64,000 nucleotides of DNA from Aquabacter sediminis (GTDB lineage Bacteria > Pseudomonadota > Alphaproteobacteria > Rhizobiales > Xanthobacteraceae), in NCBI RefSeq assembly GCF_028863665.1, contig NZ_JARBFX010000001.1:1-64000 (forward strand), given 5' to 3'. Every line of letters begins with the position of its first letter. Position 1 is the first letter of the stretch. Shown here in pieces: positions 1-14,691 of this stretch. The notes beneath the pieces are model-generated. The model searched no databases and had not been told where the DNA came from. It was given only the letters and a program-made list of their open reading frames with translations. Made by a program: the position numbers and the translations under genes.

Positions 1-2
1 GG

Positions 3-86
3 CATGACGACTGCCCGGCCTTCTCCGTCGGCTGGTCCGTGGCGATCCGAAGCTACACCACACCCAGGGACATCACCCAGTCCTGA
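3..86 (+). CDS. possible 3' end of an unidentified gene (partial)
   Basis: An open frame enters from the left edge and stops with TGA at 84-86, giving a 27-residue tail that starts HDDCPAFSVGW and ends DITQS. Its composition looks more protein-like than the neighbouring repeat DNA, and the palindromic repeat begins just after the stop, which is where such repeats usually sit. I do not recognise the family. The start and most of the gene would lie outside the window, and it could be a chance frame. Confidence 0.3.
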   Translation, partial: HDDCPAFSVGWSVAIRSYTTPRDITQS

Positions 87-98
87 CCTCGGCCGCTT

Positions 99-204
99 CG
101 TCATGCCCAGGCTTGTCCCAGGCATCCACGCCTCGCCGCTGGCGCATTCTTGAGGCGCTTCCCGGCCATTCCCCGTGGATGGCCGGGACAAGCCCGGCCA
201 TGAC
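99..204. repeat. bipartite palindromic intergenic repeat, copy 1
   Basis: About 104 bases nearly identical to 309-414. It holds two imperfect palindromes: one around TGCCCAGGCTTGTCCCAGGCA and one around ATGGCCGGGACAAGCCCGGCCAT, separated by a conserved spacer with GCCGCTGGCGCATTC. This is the format of dispersed REP/BIME-like elements common between genes in Hyphomicrobiales. It lies beyond the 3' end of uvrA and may stabilise or terminate transcripts. Confidence 0.8.
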
Positions 205-308
205 ACAGGGGAGAGGGGACGTTTCTGTGCCGGGTCATGTCCGCAAGGCCGGTGAGGCTCTTCCTCTTTTCAACCTTTGACTCTTTTCCGCCCTGAGACC
301 TGCCGGAT

Positions 309-414
309 CGTCATGCCCGGGCTGGTCCCGGGCATCCACGCCCCGCCGCTGGCGCATTCCTGAGGCGCTTCCCGGCCATTCCCCGTGGATGGCCGGGACG
401 AGCCCGGCCATCCA
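309..414. repeat. bipartite palindromic intergenic repeat, copy 2
   Basis: Second copy of the element at 99-204, in the same orientation and offset by 210 bases. It differs by only a few substitutions, and some of these improve the first palindrome (TGCCCGGGCTGGTCCCGGGCA). It ends about 40 bases before the uvrA stop codon on the minus strand. The 105 bases between the copies show no gene. Confidence 0.8.
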
Positions 415-452
415 CGGGGGAGGGCCCTCTCGGAGACGAACGGCAGAGCCCG

Positions 453-3578
<3,126 letters not shown>

Positions 3579-3919
3579 GGATGGGGGCTCGGACTTGTGG
3601 CGCAGGCCGGGCGCCAGACCGGAGGGAGACAAGGCAGGCCGAAGATCGCGCTCCGCCCCACTACGCCCTCCGGCCCGGTGGGGATCACCGAGGTGAGGGA
3701 CAGGAGGAGAACGGGAAAGCGCGGCGACATGGCTCGCACGTCCTATCTAAGAGCAGGCGGTTCAGGAACAAGGGTGCGGTGCAAAAGGAAGCCTCTTCCA
3801 TGGCCGCCCGCCTGTCAAAGGCGGCGGATGTCGCCCGCCTGTCGGCACGCGCCGCATATGCGGTTGAAGAAGCCGTTCCGGCGCGACTCTCCCCTTGCCA
3901 CTCAAATCGGCGACCTATA

Positions 3920-3934
3920 GAACATATCAAGAAC
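3920..3934 (-). promoter_or_regulatory. LexA/SOS box, alphaproteobacterial type
   Basis: The sequence GAACATATCAAGAAC reads GTTC-N7-GTTC on the minus strand, an exact match to the direct-repeat SOS box described for LexA in Rhizobium, Rhodobacter and other alphaproteobacteria. It lies between divergent uvrA and ssb, 342 bases before the uvrA ATG and 158 bases before the ssb ATG, and could control either or both. I see nothing else firm in the rest of this 513-base intergenic region. Confidence 0.85.
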
Positions 3935-4091
3935 GCAGAGGGAAGGGGCCGAGGGCCTTTTTGGTGGACAAAGGCTTTGCGCGCCTTCCCCGGCGGGTTT
4001 TGCGCTGTAGGGTGCATGCGCGTCCGCGAGGGCGGGCCTTGCGCCCGGCGCTCAAGCGGATGCAATCGGGAACGGACGGCGGAGGAAGAAG

Positions 4092-4709
4092 ATGGCCGGC
4101 AGCGTCAACAAGGTGATCCTGGTCGGCAATCTGGGCCGCGACCCGGAGGTGCGCTCCTTCCAGAATGGCGGGCGGGTGTGCAATCTGCGCATCGCCACCT
4201 CCGAAACCTGGCGCGACAAGGCGTCGGGCGAGCGGCGCGAGCGCACCGAATGGCACACGGTCGCCATCTTCAACGAGAATCTCGTGGGAGTGGCCGAGCG
4301 GTTCCTGAAGAAGGGCTCCAAGGTCTATATCGAAGGCCAGCTGGAGACCCGCAAGGCCACCGACAACCAGGGCCAGGAGCGCTATTTCACCGAGGTGGTG
4401 CTGCGTCCCTATCGCGGCGAACTGACCCTTCTGGACGGCCGCAGCGGCGGCGGATCCGAGGGCGGTGATGATTATGGCGGCGGCTCCGACTTCGGCTCCT
4501 CCGGCCCCATGGGCGGCGGGGGCGGCGGCTTTGGTGGCGGCGGCGGCAGCTTCGGCGGCGGCGGCGGTGGGGGCTTCGGTGGCGGCGGCGGTGGACGTCG
4601 TGGCGGCGGCTCCTCTGGCGGCTCCTCCGGTGGTGGCGGCGGTGGCTTTGGCGGCGGCGGGGGTGGCGGCCGGCCTTCCGACGACATGGACGACGAAATC
4701 CCGTTCTGA
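4092..4709 (+). CDS. ssb: single-stranded DNA-binding protein
   Basis: SSB coats single-stranded DNA during replication, recombination and repair. Residues 1-115 form the OB fold ([43 protein letters not shown]). Residues about 118-195 are a very long glycine-rich linker, and the end DDMDDEIPF is the acidic partner-binding tip. At 205 residues it exceeds the 178 of E. coli SSB, and the excess is all in the linker. GGAGGAAG sits just upstream of the ATG. It is divergent from uvrA with an SOS box between them. Confidence 0.96.
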   Translation: MAGSVNKVILVGNLGRDPEVRSFQNGGRVCNLRIATSETWRDKASGERRERTEWHTVAIFNENLVGVAERFLKKGSKVYIEGQLETRKATDNQGQERYFTEVVLRPYRGELTLLDGRSGGGSEGGDDYGGGSDFGSSGPMGGGGGGFGGGGGSFGGGGGGGFGGGGGGRRGGGSSGGSSGGGGGGFGGGGGGGRPSDDMDDEIPF

Positions 4710-4745
4710 CAACGCGGCACGCACAAGAGTGCGCGGGGAGGGGCA

Positions 4746-5144
4746 ATGACGCTGGAACCGCTCCTGTCCACCTCCCCCGCCATTCAGGTGCATGCCTTCG
4801 CCGCGCTGGCGGCGTTGGGGCTCGGCGCGGTGCAGCTGAGCCGGCCCAAGGGCGATCCGCGCCACCGGCTCATGGGCTGGGCGTGGGTGGTGCTCATGGC
4901 GGTGGTGGCCGGCTCCTCGCTGCTGATCCATGAAGTGCGGGTCTGGGGCTCCTGGAGCCCCATTCATCTGCTTTCGGTCTGGGTGCTGATCGTCCTGCCT
5001 TTTGCGGTGTTCGCGGCGCGGCGGCACCAGGTGAGCCGGCACGGGCGCACCATGCGCCATCTCTTCCTGTTCGCACTGGTGGTGGCGGGGCTGTTCACGC
5101 TCTGGCCAGGGCGCATCATGCATGCGGTGGTCTTCGGCAGCTGA
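4746..5144 (+). CDS. DUF2306-type small integral membrane protein
   Basis: 132 residues with four predicted hydrophobic helices (about 13-30, 43-60, 72-90 and 103-125). A conserved-looking loop GDPRHRLMGWAWVVLM and a His/Arg-rich cytoplasmic turn RRHQVSRHGRTMRHL are typical of the DUF2306 membrane family, which has no established function. The start is ATG after GGGGAGGGGCA. It follows ssb by 36 bases and may be co-transcribed with it. Confidence 0.75.
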   Translation: MTLEPLLSTSPAIQVHAFAALAALGLGAVQLSRPKGDPRHRLMGWAWVVLMAVVAGSSLLIHEVRVWGSWSPIHLLSVWVLIVLPFAVFAARRHQVSRHGRTMRHLFLFALVVAGLFTLWPGRIMHAVVFGS

Positions 5145-5827
5145 GGCTGCACGGCACCGGTTGAGCCGGGCGGAACGACCTGTGCCCCCGGCGGCCGCCC
5201 CCGAATTGGGGCGGTGCGAGACCAGGCGGCCCACCTGAAGCAGCCAACCTCAATCGACCAAGATCAAGCGGACAATCCCAATCGGTCGCGATCAAGGGGG
5301 CGAGACCAGGTCGCGCGGCTCAAATCGTCCAGACCAGAAGGCCGCCGCGTGGCCTGACTGTTGCGCCTCGGCTTACGCCCCCGTGGTGTCCCTGCAATCC
5401 CGCCCGAAAGGGGCGCGCGGCCTTTGCGCGCCCAAGGCCTCAGGGGCGCCATGTCTGGCCGGCAGGGCCCGTCATGGGGTCAAGGCGCGCCTTTGCCGCT
5501 GGCGGCGGCGCCCGCGCATTCCATCGCCATGGCCATCCCCATCCTGTCCTTTCGGGGCTGAGGCACAGGCCGGCGCCGCGCCCGCCATGGCGCCATCGCA
5601 GGGCCAGTCCTGACGCGCTGCCGTCCGTCCATTGCCCCTTGCGATGCGCCGGTTTTTCCGGCCGGACGGGTGCATTGCCGCAATGTCGCCCGAAAGGCCC
5701 GGGCGCCTGTGGCTAATATATTGAATTATCAGCATAAAATAACCGTTCAAGGCGCCGGTTTCGCTGGAGTTTCACGGCTGAATCAGGTAAAAGCTGCAAC
5801 AGCTGTGCATCATGTGAGATTTGTCTC
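5145..5827. other. 683-base gene-free region upstream of gyrA
   Basis: No coding frame here resembles a known protein. The first 550 bases are GC-rich, with short repeated motifs (ATCAAG, CGATCAA) and an 8-bp hairpin GGGCGCGC/GCGCGCCC at 5411-5433 without a T-run. Bases 5712-5750 are strikingly AT-rich for this genome (ATATATTGAATTATCAGC) and are the likely gyrA promoter and possible supercoiling-sensitive zone. I cannot assign -35/-10 boxes with confidence. Confidence 0.5.
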
Positions 5828-8580
<2,753 letters not shown>

Positions 8581-8584
<4 letters not shown>

Positions 8585-9192
8585 TCTCCGCCGAGAGCCT
8601 CGCGATCTTCGTGCTGGCCTGTCTGGCGCTGGGCGCGACGCCGGGGCCCAATGTGGCCCTCATCGTCGGCACCAGCCTCAAGCACGGCCGGCGCGCGGGG
8701 CTTCTCACCGCCACCGGGGTGAATGTGGGTCTGGTGCTTCAGCTGGCCTTCGTGGCGGCGGGGCTCGCCTGGGTTGTGGAGGTCTTCTCCCGTCATTTCG
8801 ACCTGGTGCGCTATGCGGGCGCCGCCTATCTCATCTGGCTTGCCATCGCCCAATGGCGGGCGGCGGGGCAGGAGCGGGCGGAAGCTCCGCCCACCGGCCG
8901 TGCCGCCTTCTCGCGCGGGCTGGCTGTGGCCTTCGCCAATCCCAAGACGCTGCTCTTCCATGCAGCCTTCCTGCCGCAATTCGTCGCCGACCCCACCGAT
9001 CCCGTGCCGCAGATCGCGCTGCTGGCCGCCATTTTCGCGGTAATCGCCCTGGTGGGCGACATGCTGTGGGCGGTCATCGCCGATCGCGCCCGCACCGCGC
9101 TCACGGGCCGGTTCACGGCGATGGCGGACCGGGTGTCGGCCGTGATCCTGGCGGGGGGCGCCGCGCTGCTGCTGGCGGCAGGTCGCCGCTGA
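8581..9192 (+). CDS. LysE/RhtB-family amino-acid exporter
   Basis: 203 residues, six hydrophobic segments and the family signature [24 protein letters not shown] near the N-terminus, so it is very likely an inner-membrane efflux carrier for an amino acid or a similar small solute. The actual substrate cannot be read from sequence. The ATG overlaps the gyrA stop as ATGA, so translation is probably coupled to gyrA. The 3' end overlaps the convergent AraC-type gene by 80 bases. Confidence 0.85.
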
Positions 9193-10078
9193 AGTCCTCT
9201 CTGTGCGGCCGGGCGGTCAGGTCCCGGCCGGGCGGGGCGCCGAACAGGCGGGCATAGTCGCGGGTGAAGTGGGACACGCTCTCATAGCCCACGTCGAACG
9301 CGGCCTCGGCAATGGCGAGCCCCTCCCCATGCAGCCGCCGCCGCGCCTCCACCAGGCGCAGCCGCTTCTGGAACTGGAGCGGCGAGAGCGAGGTCACCGC
9401 CTTGAAGTGGGCGTGGAAAGACGACACGCTCATGCCCGCTACCTCGGCCAGTTCGTCCACCGGCAGGGGCCGGGCATAGTCCGCGCGCAGCACGGCCACC
9501 GCACGGGAAATGCGCGCCGCATGGCTGTCCGGCAGGCTCAATTGGCTGAGCATGGCGCCATGGGGGCCGCGCAGCAGCCAGTAATGGAGTTCGCGCAGGA
9601 TGGAGGGGCGCAGCACCGCAAGGGCATCGGGCGTCTCGATCAGCCGCACCAGCCGGGCGACGCAGTCCTGCACGGCGGCCTGCGTCTGCGCCACCGCCAC
9701 GCGCACGGTCTTCTGCGCCTCCGGCACCGCCGCCATCTCGCCCATCAGGTCCTTGAGCAGGGCGAGGTCGATGCCGAGGGCCACGGCCAGATAGGGCTCG
9801 GTCGGGCTCGCCTGCCGCACCCGGCCGGAGACGGCAAGGTCCGTGCCCACGATCAGCGTCTCCCCCGCCTTGAAGGACCAGGTGTCCATGCCCGAGGTCA
9901 CATCCTTCGCCCCTTGGAGAACCAGGCAAAGCAGCGGGCGATAGAGCGCATGCACGTAAGGCGTGGGGGAGCGGGCGCAGGCAAAGCCGATGCCCTCCAC
10001 ATCCGCCAGATGCAGGCCCTCGGGCGCCGGCAGTCCGGCGGTATAGCGGGTTGCGGCGGTGCGCAGATCTTCACTCAT
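9113..10078 (-). CDS. AraC-family transcriptional regulator
   Basis: 321 residues. The N-terminal half (about 15-190) resembles the AraC_N cupin-like ligand domain (PYVHALYRPLLCLVLQGAKDV, then a WSFKAGETLIVGTDL strand set). The C-terminal part (about 200-300) is a double helix-turn-helix with VDELAEVAGMSVSSFHAHFKAV and VGYESVSHFTRDYARLFG. ATG at 10078 has GGGGGAG upstream. It is divergent from the SDR gene at 10251, its most likely target. The 3' end reads on as a Pro/Arg-rich tail into lysE, so the exact C-terminus is slightly uncertain. Confidence 0.88.
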   Translation of the reverse strand: MSEDLRTAATRYTAGLPAPEGLHLADVEGIGFACARSPTPYVHALYRPLLCLVLQGAKDVTSGMDTWSFKAGETLIVGTDLAVSGRVRQASPTEPYLAVALGIDLALLKDLMGEMAAVPEAQKTVRVAVAQTQAAVQDCVARLVRLIETPDALAVLRPSILRELHYWLLRGPHGAMLSQLSLPDSHAARISRAVAVLRADYARPLPVDELAEVAGMSVSSFHAHFKAVTSLSPLQFQKRLRLVEARRRLHGEGLAIAEAAFDVGYESVSHFTRDYARLFGAPPGRDLTARPHREDFSGDLPPAAARRPPPGSRPTPGPPSP

Positions 10079-10250
10079 GGCGGCAGTCTCCCCCGGCGGA
10101 CCGATGGCACGGCCGGGCAGGGAAAGCATAGCCCATCGCATGCCGGAGGGAAGCGGGTTTGGAGAAATGGGCAAGACTTCGCCAGCATCCGGCAAGAGGC
10201 GCAGGGGGGGCGGGCGTTACAGTGGTCTCATCGCTGAAGGAGACCTTCCC

Positions 10251-11027
10251 ATGACGAACTCAACGCGCTCTTCCGCCCCCATCGCCCTCGTCACCGGCGG
10301 CAGCCGGGGCCTTGGCCGCAACACCGTGCTCGCCCTGGCGGCGCGGGGTGTGGACGTGATCTTCACCTATCATTCCCGCGCCGAAGAGGCCGAGGCGGTG
10401 CGTGCCGAGATCGCCGCCCTCGGCCGCGTTGGCCATGCCCTCCAGCTGGATGTGGGCCGGGCCGCCACCTTCCCCGCCTTCGCCGAGGCCGTGCGCGGCG
10501 CGCTGGCCGGGACGTTCGGCGCGGAACGGTTCGATTACCTGGTGAACAATGCCGGCATCGGCATCTACGCCCCCTTCATGGAGACGACGGAAGCCATGTT
10601 CGACCAATTGGTCGACATCCACCTGAAGGGCACCTTCTTCCTCACCCAGGCGCTGGTGCCGCTGATGGCCGATGGCGGGTCCATCATCAATCTGTCCAGC
10701 GGCCTTGCCCGCTTCTCCATGCCGGGCTTTGCCGCCTATGCGGCCATGAAGGGAGGCATCGAGGTGCTCACCCGCTACATGGCCAAGGAGCTGGGCGCGC
10801 GCCATATCCGCGTCAACACCGTGGCGCCCGGCGCCATCGAGACCGATTTCGGCGGCGGCATGGTGCGCGACAATGCGGCCGTGAACCAGGTCATCGCCGG
10901 CGAGACGGCGCTTGGCCGGGTGGGGGTGGCCGATGACATCGGGCCGATGATCGCGACCCTGCTGGGCGAGGCGAATCGCTGGGTGAACGGCCAGCGCATC
11001 GAGGTGTCCGGCGGCATCCATCTGTGA
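10251..11027 (+). CDS. short-chain dehydrogenase/reductase (SDR)
   Basis: 258-residue classical SDR: the nucleotide-binding TGGSRGLG, the NNAGIG stabilising motif, the Ser of INLSSGLARF and the catalytic Tyr-x-x-x-Lys YAAMK, with PGAIETDF after the active site. It is an NAD(P)H-dependent oxidoreductase; the substrate is unknown. ATG at 10251 follows GAAGGAGACC. It is transcribed divergently from the AraC-type regulator across a 172-base gap, a standard regulator/target layout. Confidence 0.9.
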   Translation: MTNSTRSSAPIALVTGGSRGLGRNTVLALAARGVDVIFTYHSRAEEAEAVRAEIAALGRVGHALQLDVGRAATFPAFAEAVRGALAGTFGAERFDYLVNNAGIGIYAPFMETTEAMFDQLVDIHLKGTFFLTQALVPLMADGGSIINLSSGLARFSMPGFAAYAAMKGGIEVLTRYMAKELGARHIRVNTVAPGAIETDFGGGMVRDNAAVNQVIAGETALGRVGVADDIGPMIATLLGEANRWVNGQRIEVSGGIHL

Positions 11028-11115
11028 ACTTGCCGATCCTGTGACCGGAAGGGGCGGTGCCGCGCGGCACCGCCCCATTGCGCGTGGGCGCGGGGCGCGA
11101 TAACGCTTTCGCCCC

Positions 11116-11643
11116 ATGACAGACGCCAACACCGCGCCCCACGCCCCCCGCATCGCCATCTATGCGGGCTCGTTCGATCCGCCCACCAACGGGCACCTGG
11201 ACGTGGTGCGCTCGGCGTGCCGCCTGGCGGACAAGCTGGTGCTGGCGGTCGGCATCCATCCCGGCAAGACTCCCGTCTTCTCGCCCGCAGAGCGGCTCGA
11301 CATGCTCCGAGAAGTCTGCGGCCCCGTCGCCGCCGAGGAAGGGGCGAGCCTTGAGGTGGTCACCTTCGACAAGCTGGTGGTCACCACCGCGCTGGAGGTG
11401 GGCGCCACCCTCCTCATCCGCGGGCTGCGCGACGGCACCGACCTGGATTACGAGATGCAGATGGCCGGCATGAACGGCACGCTCTCGCCCACCATCCAGA
11501 CGGTTTTCCTGCCTGCTTCCCCCCGCGTGCGCCCCATCACCGCCACCTTGGTCCGGCAGATCGCTTCCATGGGCGGTGACGTGTCCGCCTTCGTTCCCGA
11601 GGCCGTGCTTGCGCGGCTGAAGGTGAAATTCTCCCGCGCCTGA
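11116..11643 (+). CDS. coaD: phosphopantetheine adenylyltransferase
   Basis: CoaD transfers AMP from ATP to 4'-phosphopantetheine to make dephospho-CoA, the penultimate step of coenzyme A synthesis. Residues 18-27 hold the nucleotidyltransferase motif [10 protein letters not shown], followed by [20 protein letters not shown] and the C-terminal [21 protein letters not shown]. 175 residues is normal. It heads a run of housekeeping genes with the two cyclophilin genes. Confidence 0.96.
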   Translation: MTDANTAPHAPRIAIYAGSFDPPTNGHLDVVRSACRLADKLVLAVGIHPGKTPVFSPAERLDMLREVCGPVAAEEGASLEVVTFDKLVVTTALEVGATLLIRGLRDGTDLDYEMQMAGMNGTLSPTIQTVFLPASPRVRPITATLVRQIASMGGDVSAFVPEAVLARLKVKFSRA

Positions 11644-11676
11644 GGCGTGGGGGACGCCATCCGAGGAGACTTCTCC

Positions 11677-12261
11677 ATGACCGCTTCCACCGGTGCCCGC
11701 CTCGCGCGCCGCTCCGTTCTCGGCCTCGCGCTCGCGGCTGCCGTCGCAGGTCCGGCCCTTGCCCAGTCGAAGCCCAAGCTCGACCCGGAGAACACGCTCT
11801 ACCTGGACACGCCCTATGGCCGGGTGGTCATCGCGCTGCGCCCGGACATCGCGCCCAAGCATGCCGAGCGCCTGAAGCTGCTGGCGCGCGAGGGCTATTA
11901 CAACAACGTGCCGTTCCACCGCGTCATTGACGGCTTCATGGCCCAGACGGGCGATGGCCAGTATGGCAACGGGACGGGCGGCTCCAAATATCCGAACCTG
12001 CCGGCGGAATTCTCCAACGTGCCGTTCAAGCGCGGCACGGTTGGCATGGCCCGTTCCTCCTCGCCGGACAGCGCCAATTCCCAGTTCTTCATCTGCTTCG
12101 ACGCCGCTCCCTTCCTCGATGGCAAATATACGGTCGTGGGCGAGGTGGTCTCGGGCATGGAGTTCGTCGACAAGATCAAGAAGGGGTCGCAGGCCAATAA
12201 TGGCACCGTCGCCACCCCCGACCGGATCGTGAAGATGCAGGTGGCGGCGGACGCCAAGTAA
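11677..12261 (+). CDS. ppiA: exported peptidyl-prolyl cis-trans isomerase (cyclophilin)
   Basis: 194 residues. The N-terminus carries twin arginines and a hydrophobic core (ARRSVLGLALAAAVAGPALAQ), a signal peptide of possible Tat type, so it acts in the periplasm on proline bonds of folding proteins. The cyclophilin core includes VPFHRVIDGFMAQTGD, GTVGMARSSSPDSANSQFFICF and YTVVGEVVSGM. ATG at 11677 follows GAGGAGAC; a GTG at 11647 would add ten residues before the signal. It is paired with a cytosolic paralogue. Confidence 0.93.
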   Translation: MTASTGARLARRSVLGLALAAAVAGPALAQSKPKLDPENTLYLDTPYGRVVIALRPDIAPKHAERLKLLAREGYYNNVPFHRVIDGFMAQTGDGQYGNGTGGSKYPNLPAEFSNVPFKRGTVGMARSSSPDSANSQFFICFDAAPFLDGKYTVVGEVVSGMEFVDKIKKGSQANNGTVATPDRIVKMQVAADAK

Positions 12262-12312
12262 GCGTCCCGCCTCGCCTCTCACCACCCTTTCGAGCCGCAC
12301 AAGGAGACATCC

Positions 12313-12771
12313 ATGGCCGAAGACGTGATCATCCTGGAAACCACCAAGGGCGACGTGACCATCGGACTGCGCCCCGACCTCGCCCCGGGCCACGTGGCCC
12401 GCATCAAGGAGCTGGTCTCCGAGGGCTTCTATAATGGCGTGCCGTTCCACCGCGTCATTGACGGCTTCATGGCCCAGACCGGCGATCCCACCGGCACCGG
12501 CATGGGCGGCTCGGGCAAGAAGCTCAAGGCCGAGTTCAACCGCCAGCCCCACACGCGCGGCACGGTGTCCATGGCCCGCGCGGCCAACCCGGATTCCGGC
12601 GACAGCCAGTTCTTCATCTGCTTCGGCGATGCCCGCTTCCTGGACGGCCAGTATACCGTGTGGGGCGAAGTCATCTCCGGCATGGAGAATGTGGACCAGA
12701 TCAAGCGCGGCGAGCCGGTGAAGGATCCCGACAAGATCGTCACCGCGCGCCTGGCGCCCAAGCCTGAGTGA
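12313..12771 (+). CDS. ppiB: cytosolic peptidyl-prolyl cis-trans isomerase (cyclophilin)
   Basis: 152-residue cyclophilin with no signal peptide, hence cytoplasmic. It shares VPFHRVIDGFMAQTGDP, GTVSMARAANPDSGDSQFFICFGD and YTVWGEVISGM with the gene upstream, so the two are paralogues placed in tandem 51 bases apart. AAGGAGAC precedes the ATG. A 17-bp tandem duplication straddles its stop codon. Confidence 0.95.
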   Translation: MAEDVIILETTKGDVTIGLRPDLAPGHVARIKELVSEGFYNGVPFHRVIDGFMAQTGDPTGTGMGGSGKKLKAEFNRQPHTRGTVSMARAANPDSGDSQFFICFGDARFLDGQYTVWGEVISGMENVDQIKRGEPVKDPDKIVTARLAPKPE

Positions 12772-12795
12772 GCGTTTTGCCTGAGTGAGCGTTTT
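12762..12795 (+). repeat. 17-bp tandem duplication over the ppiB stop
   Basis: GCCTGAGTGAGCGTTTT occurs twice in direct succession, at 12762-12778 and 12779-12795. The first copy contains the last codons and stop of ppiB. It looks like a recent slippage or recombination event with no effect on the protein. Confidence 0.9.
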
Positions 12796-12841
12796 GCCCC
12801 GCTGAGCCCTCCGGCTCATCGGCATCCAGGTTGAATGAGCG

Positions 12842-12868
12842 ATGGCCGGGCTCCTGCCCGGCCATTTG
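12842..12868. terminator. intrinsic terminator downstream of ppiB
   Basis: A perfect 10-bp stem, ATGGCCGGGC at 12842-12851 and GCCCGGCCAT at 12856-12865, with a TCCT loop followed by TTTG. It lies between convergent ppiB and the LysR gene. The short T-run makes it a moderate terminator. The arms resemble the palindromes at 181-203, so a related repeat origin is possible. Confidence 0.6.
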
Positions 12869-12880
12869 CGTTTGAAGGGC

Positions 12881-13795
12881 TCAGCCCTCGTCCGGGACGG
12901 CGAAGACCGAGCCCTCGAACCGCCGCCTTTCGCGGCGGAACAGGTCCGCCAGGAATTGCGTGACCAGCTCCACCGCCGGCTCCTCCTCCGGCCGGCGCAG
13001 AAGCCACAGCTCGCGCGAGGGCGGGGGCGCCTTGAGGTCCACGGGAATGAGGCCCGGCTCCCCGGTGCCGATGAAATGGGGCAGCAGGGCGATGCCGCAG
13101 CCTGAGCAGGCGGCGAGCGCCTGGGCGGCCTGGCTGTTGGAGCGGAACACCGCCCGCGCGCCGGGAAAGCGCCGGGCCAGCCACAGCGCCTCGGGCAGAT
13201 GGGCGCCACCGTCGTCGAATGTGATGAAGCAGGGCGCTTCCCCCGACGCGAGCCGTTCCAGCCAGGAAGCCGTCGCATAGAATCCGAAGGACAGGCCGGT
13301 GAGCCGCCGGGCCAGCAAGTCGCCATCCTGCGGGCGGGCGAGGCGCAGGGCAATGTCGGCTTCCCGTCGGGCGAGGCTGATGGCGCGCCGGTCGGCAATG
13401 AGATCAAGGTCGAGGCCGGGATGGGCGGCGAGGAGGCCGGTCAGGCGTTCCAGCAGGAAGCCTTCCGCGAGGCTCGGGGTCGCCGTCACCCGCACCCGGC
13501 CGAGCCGGCCGCCATCGGGGGCAGGGGCGTTCGCCCCGATGCCGGAGGCGGCCCGTTCCATGGCGGCGGCGGCCGCCAGCGTATTGCGGCCGGCGGCGGT
13601 GAGGGCATAGCCCTCGGGCATGCGCTCGAACAGCGGTGCTTCGATCTGCGCCTCCAGCGCCGCGATGCGGCGGGCCACGGTGGCATGGTTCACGCCGAGG
13701 CTGCGGGCGGCGGCGGAAAGCGAGCCGTGGCGGGAGAGCGCCATGAAGTAGCGCAGGTCGTCCCAGTCCAGGCTTGTGCGATTTCGATCAGTCAT
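12881..13795 (-). CDS. LysR-family transcriptional regulator
   Basis: 304 residues. Residues 9-68 form the winged HTH (WDDLRYFMALSRHGSLSAAARSLGVNHATVARRIAALE), with the rest a LysR-type effector-binding domain (RVRVTATPSLAEGF onward). It is divergent from the metallo-hydrolase gene at 13870, 74 bases away, the usual layout for regulator and target. The inducer is unknown. Confidence 0.9.
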   Translation of the reverse strand: MTDRNRTSLDWDDLRYFMALSRHGSLSAAARSLGVNHATVARRIAALEAQIEAPLFERMPEGYALTAAGRNTLAAAAAMERAASGIGANAPAPDGGRLGRVRVTATPSLAEGFLLERLTGLLAAHPGLDLDLIADRRAISLARREADIALRLARPQDGDLLARRLTGLSFGFYATASWLERLASGEAPCFITFDDGGAHLPEALWLARRFPGARAVFRSNSQAAQALAACSGCGIALLPHFIGTGEPGLIPVDLKAPPPSRELWLLRRPEEEPAVELVTQFLADLFRRERRRFEGSVFAVPDEG

Positions 13796-13869
13796 TGTGA
13801 GAACTTGGCGAATTCCCGCTCAGGCCGCCAGGGCCTATCCCGCTTCTCAGATCCACGCGGGAGGCCTTC

Positions 13870-14652
13870 ATGGCAGATGACATCACCTTCACCCTCATTG
13901 GCGGTCCCACGGTCCTGGTGGAACTGGCGGGCCTGCGTTTCCTCACCGACCCCACCTTCGACGCGCCGCAGGCCTATGCGGGCGCCGTCACCCTTGAAAA
14001 GCGGACCAGCCCGGCACTTTCGGCCGATGCGCTCGGGGTGGTCGATGCGGTGCTGCTGAGCCACGACCAGCACAAGGACAACCTGGACCTGTCCGGCCGC
14101 GCCCTGCTCGACCGCGTGCCGCTGACCCTCACCACGCAGGTGGCGGAAGGCCGGCTGGGGTTACCCGCAGGCCGTGCCATCGGACTTGCCCCCTGGCAAA
14201 GCCATCAGGTGCCCTCCTCCGGGGGACGGCCTGTGATCGTCACCGCCACGCCGGCGCGCCACGGCCCCGTGGGCATCGAGCCCTTGGCCGGCGACGTGGT
14301 GGGCTTTGCCCTTGGCCGGGAGCGGGAAGGCGATGCGGTTTATGTGAGCGGTGATACGGTCTGGTACGAAGGCGTCGCCGAAGTAGCCCGGCGTTTCGAT
14401 CCCAAGGTGGTGGTGCTGTTCACCGGCTCGGCCAAGACGCGCGGCTCATTCCACCTGACCATGGACACGAACGATGCCATCGAGGCGGCCCATGCCTTTC
14501 CCCGCGCGCGCATCATCGCCGTGCACAATGAAGGCTGGGCGCATTTCACCGAGACCGAGGACGATCTGGCCCGGGCCTTCACGGCGCTGGGCCTCGGCGA
14601 CCGGCTGGAGCGCCTGGCGCCCGGCGTGCCGCTCACGCTGTCACTGGCCTGA
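13870..14652 (+). CDS. metallo-beta-lactamase-fold hydrolase
   Basis: 260 residues in the MBL/UlaG-like superfamily: SHDQHKDNLD (residues 64-73) in place of the usual HxHxDH metal motif, then ATPARHGP, YVSGDTVWYEG and IIAVHNEGWAHF near the C-terminus, the latter histidines probably completing the metal site. A soluble metal-dependent hydrolase is likely; the substrate is unknown. It is divergent from a LysR regulator that probably controls it. Confidence 0.8.
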   Translation: MADDITFTLIGGPTVLVELAGLRFLTDPTFDAPQAYAGAVTLEKRTSPALSADALGVVDAVLLSHDQHKDNLDLSGRALLDRVPLTLTTQVAEGRLGLPAGRAIGLAPWQSHQVPSSGGRPVIVTATPARHGPVGIEPLAGDVVGFALGREREGDAVYVSGDTVWYEGVAEVARRFDPKVVVLFTGSAKTRGSFHLTMDTNDAIEAAHAFPRARIIAVHNEGWAHFTETEDDLARAFTALGLGDRLERLAPGVPLTLSLA

Positions 14653-14691
14653 GGTCAGCGAGATCCGGGGAAGGCGCGCGAAGGCGCGCCG

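Noticed and set aside
5411..5433. Intrinsic terminator upstream of gyrA
   Set aside because: An 8-bp GC stem is present, but there is no T-run and no gene ends close to it.
5472..5750. 92-codon minus-strand frame upstream of gyrA
   Set aside because: Its start lies in the AT-rich probable promoter and the rest is Arg/Gly/Pro-rich noise without motif.
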